Source of the DNA: Astrocystis sublimbata
Taxonomy: Eukaryota > Ascomycota > Sordariomycetes > Xylariales > Xylariaceae
Length of the DNA stretch: 64,000 nt
Direction: 5' to 3'
Assembly (NCBI GenBank): GCA_022453515.1
Contig: JAJNNY010000021.1
Coordinates: 62,001-126,000 of the forward strand
Positions 1-12,615 of the stretch are shown here, in pieces. The stretch's first letter is position 1. Every line of letters starts with the position of its first letter. The notes under the pieces were generated by a model that saw only the letters and a program-made list of their open reading frames with translations, had not been told where the DNA came from and did not search any database. Made by a program: the position numbers and the translations under genes.

Positions 1-666
1 TCCTCCTCGGCGCCCGGGAACTGGGCGTCCGACGTCCTCATCGAGAACGGCAACACCTGGCTCGTGCAGATCCCCAAGAACCTAAAGGCGGGCAACTACG
101 TCCTGCGCCACGAAACCATCGCCTTGCACTCGGCTGGCCAGGAGAACGGCGCGCAGAACTACCCGCAGTGCTTCAACCTGGAAGTCACCGGGTCTGGCAC
201 CGAGGTGCCCAAGGGCACCAAGGCGACGGAGCTCTATACCTCGACTGACACTGGTATCGAGGTGAACATCTACCAAGCGGGCCTCAAGTACGAGATCCCG
301 GGCCCGGCGCTGATTTCCGGGGTCGAGAGCACGGTTGCGCAGAGCAGTGTGGCAGCCACGGCTTCGGCGAGCGCGACGGTGGGCTCTGGATCTGGTGATG
401 GTGGTGATTCTGGGTCGGAACCTACTGCCACTGCGACGCAGGCGACGACGACGCTCGTCACTTCGACGAAGAAGGGAGACACTACCTCTGCTCCGCCTGC
501 TACTACCGCCACTGCGACGGCGACGAAGACGCAGACGGGCGATGCTGCGGCGCAGACTCTGTACGGACAGTGCGGCGGTATGAACTGGGCGGGACCCAGC
601 GCTTGCGCAAAGGGTACTTGCACCGAGCTGAACCCGTACTACTCCCAGTGCGTTGAGGGCAACTAA
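1..666 (+). CDS. AA9 lytic polysaccharide monooxygenase with C-terminal CBM1 (3' part only)
   Basis: The frame is open from base 1 to the TAA at 664-666; the 5' part, including the N-terminal copper-binding His, lies outside the window. AA9 enzymes are secreted copper oxidases that cleave cellulose, and some cleave xylan. The visible part has the family's C-terminal core: the ALHSAG stretch with the second-sphere His, then [11 protein letters not shown] with the Gln and the axial Tyr. A Ser/Thr/Ala-rich linker of about 90 residues follows (bases ~320-550), with short TATATK-like runs typical of O-glycosylated linkers. A CBM1 closes the protein ([15 protein letters not shown] ... YYSQC) with the aromatic residues that bind cellulose. 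This CBM1 is clearly different from the near-identical pair in the GH11 and CE5 genes. Family assignment is firm; substrate is not. Confidence 0.93.
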   Translation, partial: SSSAPGNWASDVLIENGNTWLVQIPKNLKAGNYVLRHETIALHSAGQENGAQNYPQCFNLEVTGSGTEVPKGTKATELYTSTDTGIEVNIYQAGLKYEIPGPALISGVESTVAQSSVAATASASATVGSGSGDGGDSGSEPTATATQATTTLVTSTKKGDTTSAPPATTATATATKTQTGDAAAQTLYGQCGGMNWAGPSACAKGTCTELNPYYSQCVEGN

Positions 667-2333
667 GTAGGTATGTGTGGAAAGGGGGCGAGGGCCTCTT
701 CTTGTGCATACAATTCTTTCTTTTTAGCAAGCTTTGAAGGGCCGAGTTCAGGAGCTGAGTGACTGGCGGCGGCTTTTTGGTCAAAGTTCAGTTCTTGTAT
801 ATATCTAAGCTTTAAAAAGTCGCGATTTTTTGTGAGAAATACATTTTGTCTATAGCCTGATGCATGAGAGGAAAGTTTGCTTTGGTATTATCCTCGTTAT
901 TCTTCCTTCGAGAGTGTTCCATCTTAAAGTGACTAATGCTCACACATCATGCTAGATGCAGAGCATTTTGTGCCTCATTTAATCCTTCCCATGCCTCAAT
1001 TCGTCCCTCATATCAATGATCTGAAACATATATGAGGTATGATCGGAATGAAGTTGGCTAATACCTTGCAATTACCCCAGGGCCCTGCGAAAACGATATC
1101 TGGGAGATGAAAACACTTCAAGTTTCCAAACTTCCTAAATTTCCACGAAGCCTGCACGCATAATTACACGGCGTTGTACATATTTGCTGTGCCCCCCAGT
1201 TGTACGTATTTTAGCATCGTGCTTATTATGATGGCGTCTCATTATCTCTGCGCAGCCTGCCACCACATCATGTCTAGATGTATTGATCTATAATACTCAT
1301 AAATCCTTCAGCTTCTAGCTATTGCAATGCTTACTTCGCCAAGTTCCAGACGTTCAGGGGGAGATCATTTGAAATTTTGGAATGGCCATGCTCAATGTGA
1401 ATGGAGCACTGCTTACTAGACCAAAAAGTAGGTGTACAAGTATGTGCACTTTGAATGCCGGCGGGGTCGGCGAGATTTGGTGGTGCTCGAGATCCTGGAT
1501 TCAATTGGTCTATACTGTAGCTTATAGATAGATGTATGATCCTCTGGCCTGTAGTTGATAACAACTACCACTAATTAACAGGCAGCTCTGTTCAGGTGCT
1601 CTTCTTCTAGGTCTACTCGATATATTTTCTATTGCAAATGACCAACCTTTGATGACTCTTAATGGGAGTGCCGTGCCAATCCCTGGTGTGTGGATGAGAA
1701 TGGTGACTGTGACGAAGGCAAGATGATAGTCATTACATTCAAAACATCGCACATTGGGTCTTCATAAAAAAGCTTAAGCGCTGGTAGAAGATATCATTTC
1801 AAGCTCGAAAGAAGAAGATTGAGACTGAACCTTGGGGTGCATCTTCTAGGTCACTATCCTACTTTCGTCACATTCATTACATGGGTTGATTGCGTATGTT
1901 ATTGCGGCATTCATACAGAAACACTGCCAAGACATCATCGCGAATCTCGCCCGACCTTGAAATGTCGGTTTCTATACCACGAGTTTCCCCTCACAAGAGG
2001 GGTAGATACATGTAAGCAATGGTTACGTGGCATGGTAGTATTCAAGATAATACCACGTCATCGGCAATCGAGTCATGCCATCACGATGCATCTTGCGACT
2101 GCTTTCGAGTTCGTCCCTCCATCTGAAAGAAGAACTTGAGGTTGCTGACGCGTAACACCGTCGTCAGATAATTAGGCAGCCGTTTTTGTCTTCGATAGCG
2201 GTGTACAAAGCTCGCAGAGTGACTCCTGATTGATCATGTACTTAAAGTCGTGACGAAGCGGGCTTGCAAATCACCAGATTCAAATCGAAGAACCTTGACA
2301 ATTGTTTCCCATTGAAGTAAACAGGTGCTCAAA
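667..2333. other. Intergenic, 1.7 kb, no gene seen
   Basis: Between the LPMO stop and the oxidase start. Open frames here are short, lack a good ATG context and show no family motif. The first ~200 bases should hold the LPMO 3' UTR. The stretch just before 2334 should hold the oxidase promoter, but I see no clear TATA box. Confidence 0.6.
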
Positions 2334-3926
2334 ATGTCTGCCGCCCGCAACGCTTACCTACCAGTCCCCAATCCCACGACGCCGTACTGGCGCACTGATC
2401 TCCACCCTCTGGACTCATACCGCTCGACCAAGGACTTACCCGCCAGCAGCGACGTGGTCATTATCGGCGCCGGCATCTCCGGCGTCTCGGTCGCATATCA
2501 TCTTTCTCAAGAAGACGACGACAACCCCAGCACAACCACCACCCCACCATCCATCTTGCTCCTCGAAGCCCGCCAGGTCTGCTCGGGCGCCACGGGCCGC
2601 AACGGCGGGCACGTGAAGGTCAAGACATCCACGCTCCTGAAGCTCCTCTCCAAGGGTCAGCCAGACGTAGTCGACAGCTTCGTCGCGCTCGTCGGCGCGC
2701 AGATTCACGCCTTCAAAGACGTCGTTGAGCGCGAGGGGCTCGACTGCGAATTCGAGCTGCGCCGCAGCTACGACGTCTTCGCGAACGAGAAAGATGCGGC
2801 CGCGCTGCGTGAGTCGTGGACTAAGTATGCGGCGTGCGGCGGGGAATGGCTGCGCGACCGGCAGTTGATTGATGCTGATTTCGCGGAGCGTGTGACGAGT
2901 TTCAAGGGGGCTAGGGTTGCATTCAGCTCGCCGGCATGTTCGTTAGTAAGTGAATTTCATCGCATGCTCATCCATTCAGTTTGGAGGATTGAACTTGGGT
3001 TTGGGAGAAATATTGAGGGGATAAGTGACTGAGGGCTGATTCTGCGATGCTGGAAAAGTGGCCGTACAAGTTCGTCACGCAATTGTTGGCACGGACACTG
3101 GAGCGTAACCCAGGCTTGAATCTACAGACAGAGACGCCAGTTGTAGAGGTTGAGTATGTCGCGCAGGGCTCAGACGGCAGTCCCGAAACCATCATCCACA
3201 CGCCGCGGGGTTCGGTTCGCGCGAAAAAGGTCGTGTTCGCGACGAATGCGTACACGGCCGGTCTGCTCCCACAGTACGAGGGCGTCATTACGCCGTACAA
3301 AGGCACGGCGTCGCATCTTGCGCCCTCGCCGACGAAAGGGCCTGTGTTTCCTCATCTTAGCTACACGTATAATCTAGAGTTCGGGCTCAATGACCGAGAG
3401 ACAGTGGACTACCTCAACCCAAGGCCGGATGGGGGAATCGTGGTAGGCGGCGGCAAGTGGCTGTTCGAGAAAGACCGCGAGGCGTGGTATGGTAACATTG
3501 ACGATTCAACTACGTTCAAGGCTATAGCCGATGCGAAGTACTTCGAGGGGTATATGCAGAGGAACTTTAGAGGCTGGGAGGATAGTGGGACAGAGGTTGA
3601 TAAGATTTGGACTGGGAGTAAGTGACCCCTCGCTGATCTCCACCATTCTCTTTTCTCGGTGACTTTATTTTATCTGTTGACAATGCTGATTGGAGCCCCT
3701 TTACCCAGTTATGGGCACAACTCCAGATGAATTCCCGCACGGCGGAGAGGTGCCGGGGAGAAAGAATCAATGGGTTATAGCGGGCTTCAACGGTGGCGGC
3801 ATGACCATGAGCTTCTTACTGGGGAAAGGCATTTCCCAAATGGTTCGGCATAATCTACCCTTTGAGGAAATTGATCATGTCGTCCCGCGGTTTTTCAAGA
3901 CTACGCAAGCTAGACTAGCCAAGTGA
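2334..3926 (+). CDS. FAD-dependent amine/amino-acid oxidase (DAO family)
   Basis: Three exons, 2334-2945, 3059-3617 and 3709-3926, give 462 residues. Both introns begin GTAAGT, and the junctions rebuild family sequence (CSL|WPYKF and TG|IMGTTPDEFP). The start is the ATG at 2334, since the GTG nine bases upstream is not a likely fungal start. The N-terminal Rossmann motif VVIIGAGISGVSVAYHL (about residues 40-56) binds the FAD ADP moiety, followed by the CSGATGRNGGH loop. The end NGGGMTMSFLLGKGISQMV is the C-terminal FAD contact. The family oxidises amines or amino acids with release of hydrogen peroxide; this subtype resembles the bacterial gamma-glutamylputrescine oxidase/OrdL group. There is no signal peptide, so it is probably cytosolic or peroxisomal. 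The end AKLAK-like ARLAK is not a canonical SKL signal. Substrate unknown. Confidence 0.88.
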
Positions 3927-5452
3927 CTAGGCGGAACCGAAACTCCAGTTATTATAAGTCGAGCTCCCTTAGAGACAATAGCTAGCCATACGTAGGGGGT
4001 AGTCAATTGGTTATAGTATAATGACAATGTGAAACGACAGCTTGAAGCGCAAAGTCAGTATCCAATATCATCAAGATAACGCATCAATTATGAACGGTGA
4101 TTGAGCAAACCAACAACAGGGGCGTAGGCGTCGAGGCTAGCCAGCGCAATATGCTTGCTCTTCAGAAGGCATAGCCGCACTCACGTACACCCTTGAGATG
4201 TATTCAACCACCTGAGACCCTAGAGCTCTTCTCGACCCTTTTAACAAATTCATCGGCGTCTGACGCCGAGACCTGGTATTCTGCTGTGAAGACGAATGTC
4301 AGGTGCCAAGGTAGCATGAGCTTCACCATGACCTAGGGGCTCCCCTGTAGAGGGCTGTTTAGGCTACAAGATCTGTGTATATAAGTGCTGGGCGACTCCC
4401 ACTGAATGGGAGAGCCCAGGAATCAATAGACTTGACACCTGACCCCTACTATTCTACTTGGCTACTGCTATATTCCTTCACTCTGGTGCAAAAGCACTTG
4501 ACAGTACAGCCTACGCTGAAATCAAGTTATGTATGGTCATATGCAGATCTTATTTACTAGTCCAACTGTATGTCAGCGTGATAATAACTCTTTCTTTTAT
4601 CATATACGTTAAACTCGTTCCTAGAAGACTGCCCTGTAAAGATTAAACGGAGCTTTTCTTAACAAAGACTTAATAGGTCTAAAGAGTCACTTGCCTTTTC
4701 GCTCAAATATATCAGTGAGAGTAGTAAGTAATTCTTGAACATGAATGGGCGATGTGGTATTTTTATTAAGCATATGTTACAATGTTTTTCTAATTGTTGC
4801 TCTATATTACCTTGATACTAATGTATCGGTCTTCAGTAAGATACATTAAATGGTTGAGTATATGTGAAATGCATCCGAGCAGACTCCAATGTAGATCTTT
4901 AGATGCGCAGTCAATTAGCCGAATGCAATCAGTGAGATTTTCAAGTAATAGTTAGCCCTTCTGGCCCTGACCAAAACACCGACACTGTACGATCGTCATG
5001 TGTAGATCGAGTCACTGGCTAGACCAGCCCAAAGAGACGACGAAATGCCATTCAAAGACTCCAAGAAAACCGTGCACACAGCTGTCATATCATGCGCGAC
5101 CTTGTGAGATGCACGGTCTAGCTGTTCCGCAGGTATACTCCCTTGATAACAAACCCCGCCGTCTCCAATCGGAAAAGGGCAACCGCATCCGGGACGCAGC
5201 ATCTTGTGTATCCTACTGACAAATACCTTCCCCAACTAAAGACTCACATCAAATGCTTGCTTGTTCACTTAATCGGAACCAATGACTACCGGTCTAATAC
5301 TACCCTGGCTGTGCCTCAAGATGCAAACACAGATCAAGGATACATAGCTTGGGTACCGCAGGGTATATAGAGCCGGCGTTGGCAAATTTGATTCACAGAA
5401 AGGGATATCCAAGTTTCTCTGCTAACCCTCTTTGCCATTTCGATTGACGACC
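3927..5452. other. Intergenic, 1.5 kb, AT-rich in the middle
   Basis: No gene seen. About 4340-4980 is markedly richer in A and T than its surroundings, with many in-frame stops on both strands. It could be an old repeat remnant, but no coding relic or terminal repeat is visible. The last 150 bases hold the tannase promoter. Confidence 0.55.
5364..5370 (+). promoter_or_regulatory. TATA-like box of the tannase gene
   Basis: TATATAG lies about 89 bases before the ATG at 5453, a usual distance for a highly expressed secreted enzyme gene in filamentous fungi. Assigned by position only. Confidence 0.4.
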
Positions 5453-7395
5453 ATGACACGAGTGTTATGGACCCTGGGCGCAGCGTGTTGGCTCGTCGTC
5501 ACCACAGCCAGCGCCATCGACTTCAAGACCAAATGTCTCCAATTCCAACCCCAAGATCTCGCGCAAAACGCAACCCTGAACCATCTCGAATACGTATCGG
5601 CCAATACTAGCCTTTCCTTCCCGGATAACGTGCCGTCATGCGGTCGTGCGAGTCAAGCTGTTGCTGTCGACCTCTGTCGCGTGGCCATGACGGTGCCGAC
5701 GTCGCAGCGGTCGGGGTTTACATTCGAGCTATGGCTTCCTGAGACGTGGAACGGGCGCACGCTGGCTACGGGGAACGGCGGACTAGATGGGTGTTAGTTT
5801 CCAACTTTACTCACGTTGAGTCAATTGGGAGTCAGTGGTTGTGGCTAATTCTATGAGATGTTAGGTGTAAAATATGAAGATGTTGCGTATGGCGCTGCAA
5901 ATGGGTTTGCGAGGTATGTATGAGACGCTGTTCATCCTGCGGAGCCTAGAGTTACGCTGAGTATACTGATGATCTATGTGTAGTACGTGCCAAAGATCCC
6001 CATCAGGAAGCTTGGTTGGCTAGTGACTGCCTAGGCTACACAGACGATGACATAGAATGAGTGTTCAAGTACACTGACTGATATAGGTTTCGGCACGAAT
6101 AACGGCCACGATGGTGGCAGCGGCGAGGCATTCTACCAGAACGACGATGTTGTTATTGACTTTAGCTGGAGAGCGTGAGTGTTTAGTCCGCATCCGCTCA
6201 TTCTCACAAGACAACTAACTCAAATTCCAGTCTTCATACATCAGTCGAGCTTGGCAAAGAGCTCGCCTCGAACTTCTTCGACAAGGCGCCAGGCAAGTCC
6301 TACTATATAGGATGCTCACTAGGCGGCCGCCAAGGCATTGGCAACGCAGAGAAATTCCCGTCTGACTTTGACGGCATCGTTGCCGGTGCTCCAGCGGTGG
6401 ACTTCAACAGCTTGTATTCGTTTCGCGCCAGTTTCTTCACTATTACTGGGAGCTCCGCCTCGCCAGACTTTATCTCTGGCAATACCTGGAAGACGACAAT
6501 TCATGACGAGGTGATGAGGCAGTGCGACGACATTGACGGTGTGAAGGACGGTATTATTGAAGATCCTGTTCTATGCCATTTCGATGCGGCGCAACTCCTG
6601 TGCAAGGATAATGCTACCAGTAGCACTTCGATCTCCGGCGGCTGTCTCACCGCGGCGCAGGTAGATATCGCAAAGAGGATCTACGGCGACTACACTTGGC
6701 CGAACGGCACGCTCCTGTACCCGCGTGTGAACCCTGGAGGCGAGAACCTGGCTTCCAGCGGGCTGTATTCCGGCAACGCGTACGGACCCTCCGCCGACTG
6801 GTTCAAGTATGCCGTTCTCGGGCAGCCGTCCTGGGATCCTGCTACATATACCACAGACGATGCAGCGCTCGCGATTGGGAAGAATCCGGGAGACATCGCT
6901 ACCTGGTCCTCTTCGCAAACACTTTCTGCCTTCAAGGATAAAGGGGGCAAGATCCTCTCGTACCACGGACAGCAGGACCAGCAGATCTCAAGCCTCAACT
7001 CGATTCGCTTTTGGAAAAGACTTGCAGGCGACGCGGGGGAGGCAGGGGGTGATCTAGAGAAGATGGATGCGTTCTACAGACTGTTTCGCATTCCGGGCAT
7101 GGACCATTGCGGTGGAGGGCCAGGGGCGTGGACCGTTGGCCAATCGGGCACCGCACCGTCTTACAGCATCCCGTTTGATAAGGAGCACAATGTCCTCGCT
7201 GCTATTGTTGATTGGGTTGAAAAGGGGGAAGCTCCAGATGAGATTGTGGGGACGAAGTTTATTGAAGATAGCGCTGAGAAAGGGGTGAGTTATCTGCATC
7301 GTCATTGTAGATACCCCTTTCGAAGCACCTATTCGGGAAGTGGTGATCCGCTGGATATGGGGAGTTGGCATTGTGTCAACTTTGGGGGCTACTAG
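5453..7395 (+). CDS. Secreted tannase / feruloyl esterase family protein
   Basis: Likely exons are 5453-5792, 5865-5913, 6070-6174 and 6231-7395, giving 552 residues. The start is the ATG at 5453, which begins a clean signal peptide (hydrophobic core, cut near TASA|IDF). The family (Pfam tannase) hydrolyses feruloyl esters of arabinoxylan or galloyl esters of tannins outside the cell. The CS-D-HC catalytic set is visible: Ser in GCSLGGRQG, Asp in YHGQQDQQIS, His in GMDHCGGGPGAW, with Cys residues beside Ser and His that pair in the family. The Cys-rich tail HRHCRYPFR is also typical. The second intron (5914-6069) is uncertain: the acceptor at 6069 is the only one I found that keeps the frame, and it adds about seven residues before FGTNNGHDG. 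It stands beside GH11 and CE5, which suits release of ferulate from xylan. Confidence 0.87.
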
Positions 7396-7674
7396 CTCAT
7401 TGATTTAGCCACTTGACACTCCCTCGAACTTCTTAAGATATATACGATTTTTAAAATACCATTGAGTCCAGTCCCCCAATGGCAGAGCAGACTTTCTTTT
7501 ACTATGCTATGTGCTCGTAGTCGGCACTAAGTGTTTGTTTCACAGTAGTCAACTGTCACGGTGTATTGCAAAAATGTCTAATTCTGTATAAGAGCACCAT
7601 CGCACCCAACTCCGAATTAAGAGAGTAAGCGGCCGTGTTGCCCATGCAAGACAGACTCAAGCAGCTACATAACT

Positions 7675-8803
<1,129 letters not shown>

Positions 8804-8911
8804 GTCGACAAGTGAGTGGAAGATGCCCCAATTGGATGATCTATTGTGTCCTGGTACCTGGTGATCAGTAGATCATGGGCCAGACTCGCCAGTATTGTAG
8901 GCGGGTCATCT

Positions 8912-8919
8912 CTTTTATA
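8912..8919 (-). promoter_or_regulatory. TATA box of the GH11 gene
   Basis: TATAAAAG on the minus strand, about 110 bases before the xylanase ATG at 8803. It is a near-perfect TATA element at a usual distance. Confidence 0.55.
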
Positions 8920-10345
8920 CCTCCACCGAGATAGTCCATCGTGGGTAGCTCGGCTAGGTAAGGTAGACAACGGTGATGGAGGTCGGGATGACGTTCAATT
9001 CACATGGTGGGGCTAGGCATCTAGGATCACGTAACAAGGGATGTGCTACTTTAGGAAACATGCATTGTCAATCCGTTCCTGGCCATCGGTTTCTTGGCTT
9101 AATATGTTGAGGGTTGGCCGAGGGTTGAGTTATGATGGCCAGCAAGGATAAGTTGCAACACCCGTGGCGTGTTATATTGATTGGTGGACTGAGGTCGTTA
9201 GATCCAATTAGCCTGAAGGATAAGGTGACATGGTGGGGGGTTATGCCAGCATGGGTTGAACCATGGAGTTGCGGTTCAGGAACGAGACAACCAAACACCT
9301 AGGTAGTTATTGCCAACAATAAGAACATCGCGCATTTATATGAAACCTTTGTCATCTTCACATTATACCTGGTTTAACTACTGCCCTTAGTTAGACTCAG
9401 GAGTAAATCAATATTCGGGATACCATAGCACCTTAAGCACCGTTGGCAAGGTAGTCGTGTTAGTGTCTGCTGAGTGCCATGTTGGGAGTGGGGTTTTCAT
9501 GGGTGCCCGATGTTTCTGATATATTAATCAAGTGCGCTTGCATTTTGGCTGTACCCCCGCGAGTTCTTGTTCCTTGACTTGACAAGTTGAAGGATGAAGA
9601 AGGCTCACCGTGCCGGGGTTTTAGTGGTCGCCGTCTTCTGCAAAACCTTTTCGCATGAATTACCCGAAACAGTCTATTTCTTTTACGTTCCGGATCAGTA
9701 GGTGTGGTTGACGGGAACTCCCATAGAGGACAAGACGTTCTCGAGGGGTCGAAATGTGATGGGCATAATCGGCGCGCAGAGCGATAATAGTATCGATCGA
9801 TATAACTCTCCACGTGTCTTGACTCTATTATAGGCTTCCCTATTTCCCGGGCACAAGTCTCCTAAATCCGGAACTCTTTTCGTGGTGTCAATCAAGTCTT
9901 TGGATATTTAACGCAAGTCGTTGGATCCACTTCCCCAAAGCCAGCCAAGGCCAGCTGCCTTTCCATATGCACATCCATCTGTACATTACGGGGTTGGGGT
10001 TGTATTGGTATCCAGATTGGCCCAGATCTAAGGACCAGCTGAGATCATGAGCCAATTACAGCCAGGTCTGCTGCCATTTGCGGCATTGGAGGTGCGCCTG
10101 ACCGGTGACTTTAACCGTTTACCCGCAAACATGGTTAGACCGGCCATCCCCGGATTAAGCCTCCGTCTGCTTTGCATTTACATGTATCCGTACACGTCAC
10201 GATCATGAATATCGGCCATCTCAAGTGGTGGATAGGAAAAGAAACGAAACAGGTGATATAACCGATGCACCATTAGCATCCGCGCGGCTGAGTAGGCTCG
10301 AGCATAGTTAATATGCATACCCGGGCTATGGGCGAAATGATATGG

Positions 10346-10352
10346 TATTTAA
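10346..10352 (+). promoter_or_regulatory. TATA-like box of the CE5 gene
   Basis: TATTTAA about 112 bases before the ATG at 10463, mirroring the spacing of the GH11 TATA box. Assigned by position only. Confidence 0.4.
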
Positions 10353-10462
10353 GTCGAGGAGCCACTCGCCGACCCGTTTCGCGAAGGACTTGGCTAGATA
10401 GCTGGCATTGGTAGGGGAAAGTGAACAACAACATTCTACCTACCTCCGTTCGTGCACCGAAA

Positions 10463-11726
10463 ATGAAGGCCACACTCATCGCTCCGCTCGTCGCCGCCGC
10501 TTGCGCGAGCGCCTCGCCCGCCGAGGTCGCCGCGCGACAAAGCTGCCCCGGCGTCTATGTCTTCGGCGCACGCGAGACGACCGTGGGACCAGGATACGGC
10601 ACTGCGGGGGGTCTCGTGAACCAAGTGCTCGCCGCGTACTCCGGCTCCCAGGTCAGTTCACTGGAGTCTTTTATCCCCTCTTCTGGCAAAGCTCGGAGGC
10701 ATGGATTACCCTGATAGGAAGTATCTATGCTCCCGAGACACCTGCGAACCTATGTCCCACGAGCAGTTTCTTTACGATAAAATGCAATTATTGACTCAGG
10801 CGTGATGAATAAGGCCTCCGCCATCTCGTACCCTGCCTGTGGAGGACAGAGTTCATGCGGGGGGGTCCCGTACGAGCAGTCCGAGGCGCAAGGCACGAGC
10901 GCCGTGGTCTCGGCCGTGAACAGTCTCAACAGCCGCTGCCCGGACACGCAGATCGTGCTCATCGGATACTCCCAGGGCGGGCAGATCATGGATAACGCCC
11001 TCTGTGGCGGGTCGGGCTCAACGCTTTCAGGCAATGCGCTCAAAGCTGTGAAGGCTGCCATCTTCATGGGTGATCCGCATAATGTTGCCGGGTTGCCGTA
11101 TAACGTTGGAACTTGCAATGCGGGAGGGGTGAGTTGTGTCTCTTCACTTTTCTTCGCAGACTCAAGAATGCGACTCTCTGACATGGTGCGTTCTCGTGAT
11201 GTTTAGTTCGCCGCCCGGCCATCCGGGTTCCAGTGCAAGCCCGCCGACCCGAGCATCATCAAGTCGTACTGCGACAATACCGACCCTTACTGCTGCAACG
11301 GCAACGATGCCAACTCGCACCAGCAATACGTCAACAAGTACGGCTCGCAAGCTATGACTTTTATCAAGTCGAAGCTTTCGGTAAGTTCCCTCGTCTCTCT
11401 TAGGCTCAACTACCCAACTTTCTCCGTGCCCAGTCACGCCTGTTTACATACCTCATGATGCACACACACCTTGACTGAATACGTTTAACGAACCAAAGGC
11501 CTAGAACTCTGGAGGAACAACGCCTGCTCCTGGCAACGGAGGCGGAAACAATGGTGGTAACGATGGAGGCGACAATAACGGAGGTGGAAGTGGCTGCGCC
11601 GTTGCAAAGTACGGCCAATGCGGAGGTCAGGGCTATAGTGGCTGCACGGCGTGCGCCACTGGCTCGTCTTGCTCGGCTCAGAACCAATACTACTCGCAAT
11701 GTGTGTAGCGCGTTTCCCTATGCCAT
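10463..11726 (+). CDS. CE5 acetylxylan esterase (cutinase fold) with C-terminal CBM1
   Basis: Exons 10463-10651, 10814-11128, 11207-11380 and 11505-11726 give 299 residues. A signal peptide starts at the ATG at 10463. CE5 enzymes remove acetyl groups from xylan. The triad is visible: Ser in the nucleophile elbow GYSQGG, Asp in CDNTDPYCC, His in NSHQQY; the paired cysteines ([17 protein letters not shown]) are typical. A Gly/Asn linker and a CBM1 follow. Intron 1 (162 nt) is the first copy of an introner-like element; using its last AAG as acceptor rebuilds the normal family spacing ([14 protein letters not shown]), while the earlier CAG would hit a stop at once. After the final Cys of the CBM1 the frame runs seven extra residues (VARFPMP) to TGA, because the expected TAG is out of frame by one base. 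Confidence 0.92.
10652..10813 (+). repeat. Introner-like intron, copy 1 (CE5 intron 1)
   Basis: A 162-nt intron (GTCAGT ... AAG). Most of its length aligns with the intron at 58517-58673 in an unrelated ABC transporter gene. Shared blocks in the same order include a TATCCCC start, CTTCTGGCAA, CCGAGACACCTGC, a GAGCA-TCTTTTAC stretch and GCAATT-TGACTC. By eye roughly three quarters of the core positions match. The shared core ends at the TGACTCAG, which looks like a branch-point/acceptor end, 14 nt before the splice site I infer. No other intron in this window matches. Confidence 0.75.
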
Positions 11727-12615
11727 GATTGGTTTGCCTGGAGGTACAATGCTTGGGTTGTTTACACATCCGTACATGCAAAATGCAAACTGCGAAACAA
11801 AACAGGCGCTTTGATTATTGTTAGCCAAGTAATCGATGCTGTCGTAGTTCTCTACTCTAGTGGAGTGAGTCCCAAATTTGCGAACAGCCTGTAATTGTAT
11901 TGTTCAAGAGAGCATGACAGCTACCACGACCACGATCACCCATCAAACCGGCAGCCGGGATTTCGTGACATGAGTGATCACTGATATTCGTCCATGTGCT
12001 TATGACGCCTGCTCGTTAAGCAACTCCATCTGACGCGAAAGCAATAAACCTACCATCAATGGTCCCATCATATCCATGTTGTATGCACGTAAGGCTTCCA
12101 GCCTACAGCCAGTCTCGCCGTGTAGGACGAGAATGTTTTCCATAAGTCTGCAACATCAACACCAACAGTATCCGATGCCACTGCTGTGGGCCCTGGTGGA
12201 CTCGTATGGGTTCCTAGTGAGTGCTTGAGAGAGAGATTAGAGTCGGATAGGATGTATGCAGACACAAGCGAGCAGGTTTGAAAAGTACAAGCGGTATATT
12301 CGCAATTATTTGATTGGGATTGGTGCAATTTCGCCTGTCGCACGATGAAAATCAAGGGAAGAGGTTCATTGCGCTTGCTTGCCATGAATCGGGTTTCGAT
12401 GGTGGTTTCAATTGATGGTCAATTTGTTATGTTGCTTTTTATGTCAGCTTCTCATTTCGCTCGTAAGGGAAAACCAATGTTTTAGCACTTACTGCTAATC
12501 AACAGGTCCTTTTCCTCCCACGTTCCATAGAGTAAGTCTTCAAGTCCCCTGCTTCATCTGCAAGCTCCTTTGTCGGATTTCCCATTGACTTTCATGTTCT
12601 GCCGCAGTAGCTGAA
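11727..12615. other. Intergenic between two gene 3' ends, 0.9 kb
   Basis: The CE5 and FAL1 genes converge here. An ATG-led minus-strand frame (12385-12068, about 105 residues) shows no signal peptide, domain or biased composition, and I do not call it a gene. Confidence 0.55.

Larger units (their letters stand above)
8804..10462. other. Shared GH11/CE5 intergenic promoter region, 1.66 kb
   Basis: Lies between the two divergent start codons. No gene is seen inside it; the frames present have no ATG-led domain. It holds one TATA box near each gene. It also has two GTGGGG words (9007-9012 and 9233-9238) matching the CreA consensus SYGGRG, and one GGCTAA word read toward GH11 (9213-9208) matching XlnR/XYR1-type sites. 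Such short words are common by chance, so only their position argues for function. Confidence 0.5.

Noticed and set aside
7282..7307. Possible last intron in the tannase gene (GTGAGT ... GTAG)
   Set aside because: Only 26 nt, too short for a spliceosomal intron, and reading through gives the family's HRHCRYP end.
9208..9213. GGCTAA word before GH11 as a proven XlnR/XYR1 site
   Set aside because: A six-base word in 1.6 kb is expected by chance; kept only as a note in the promoter entry.
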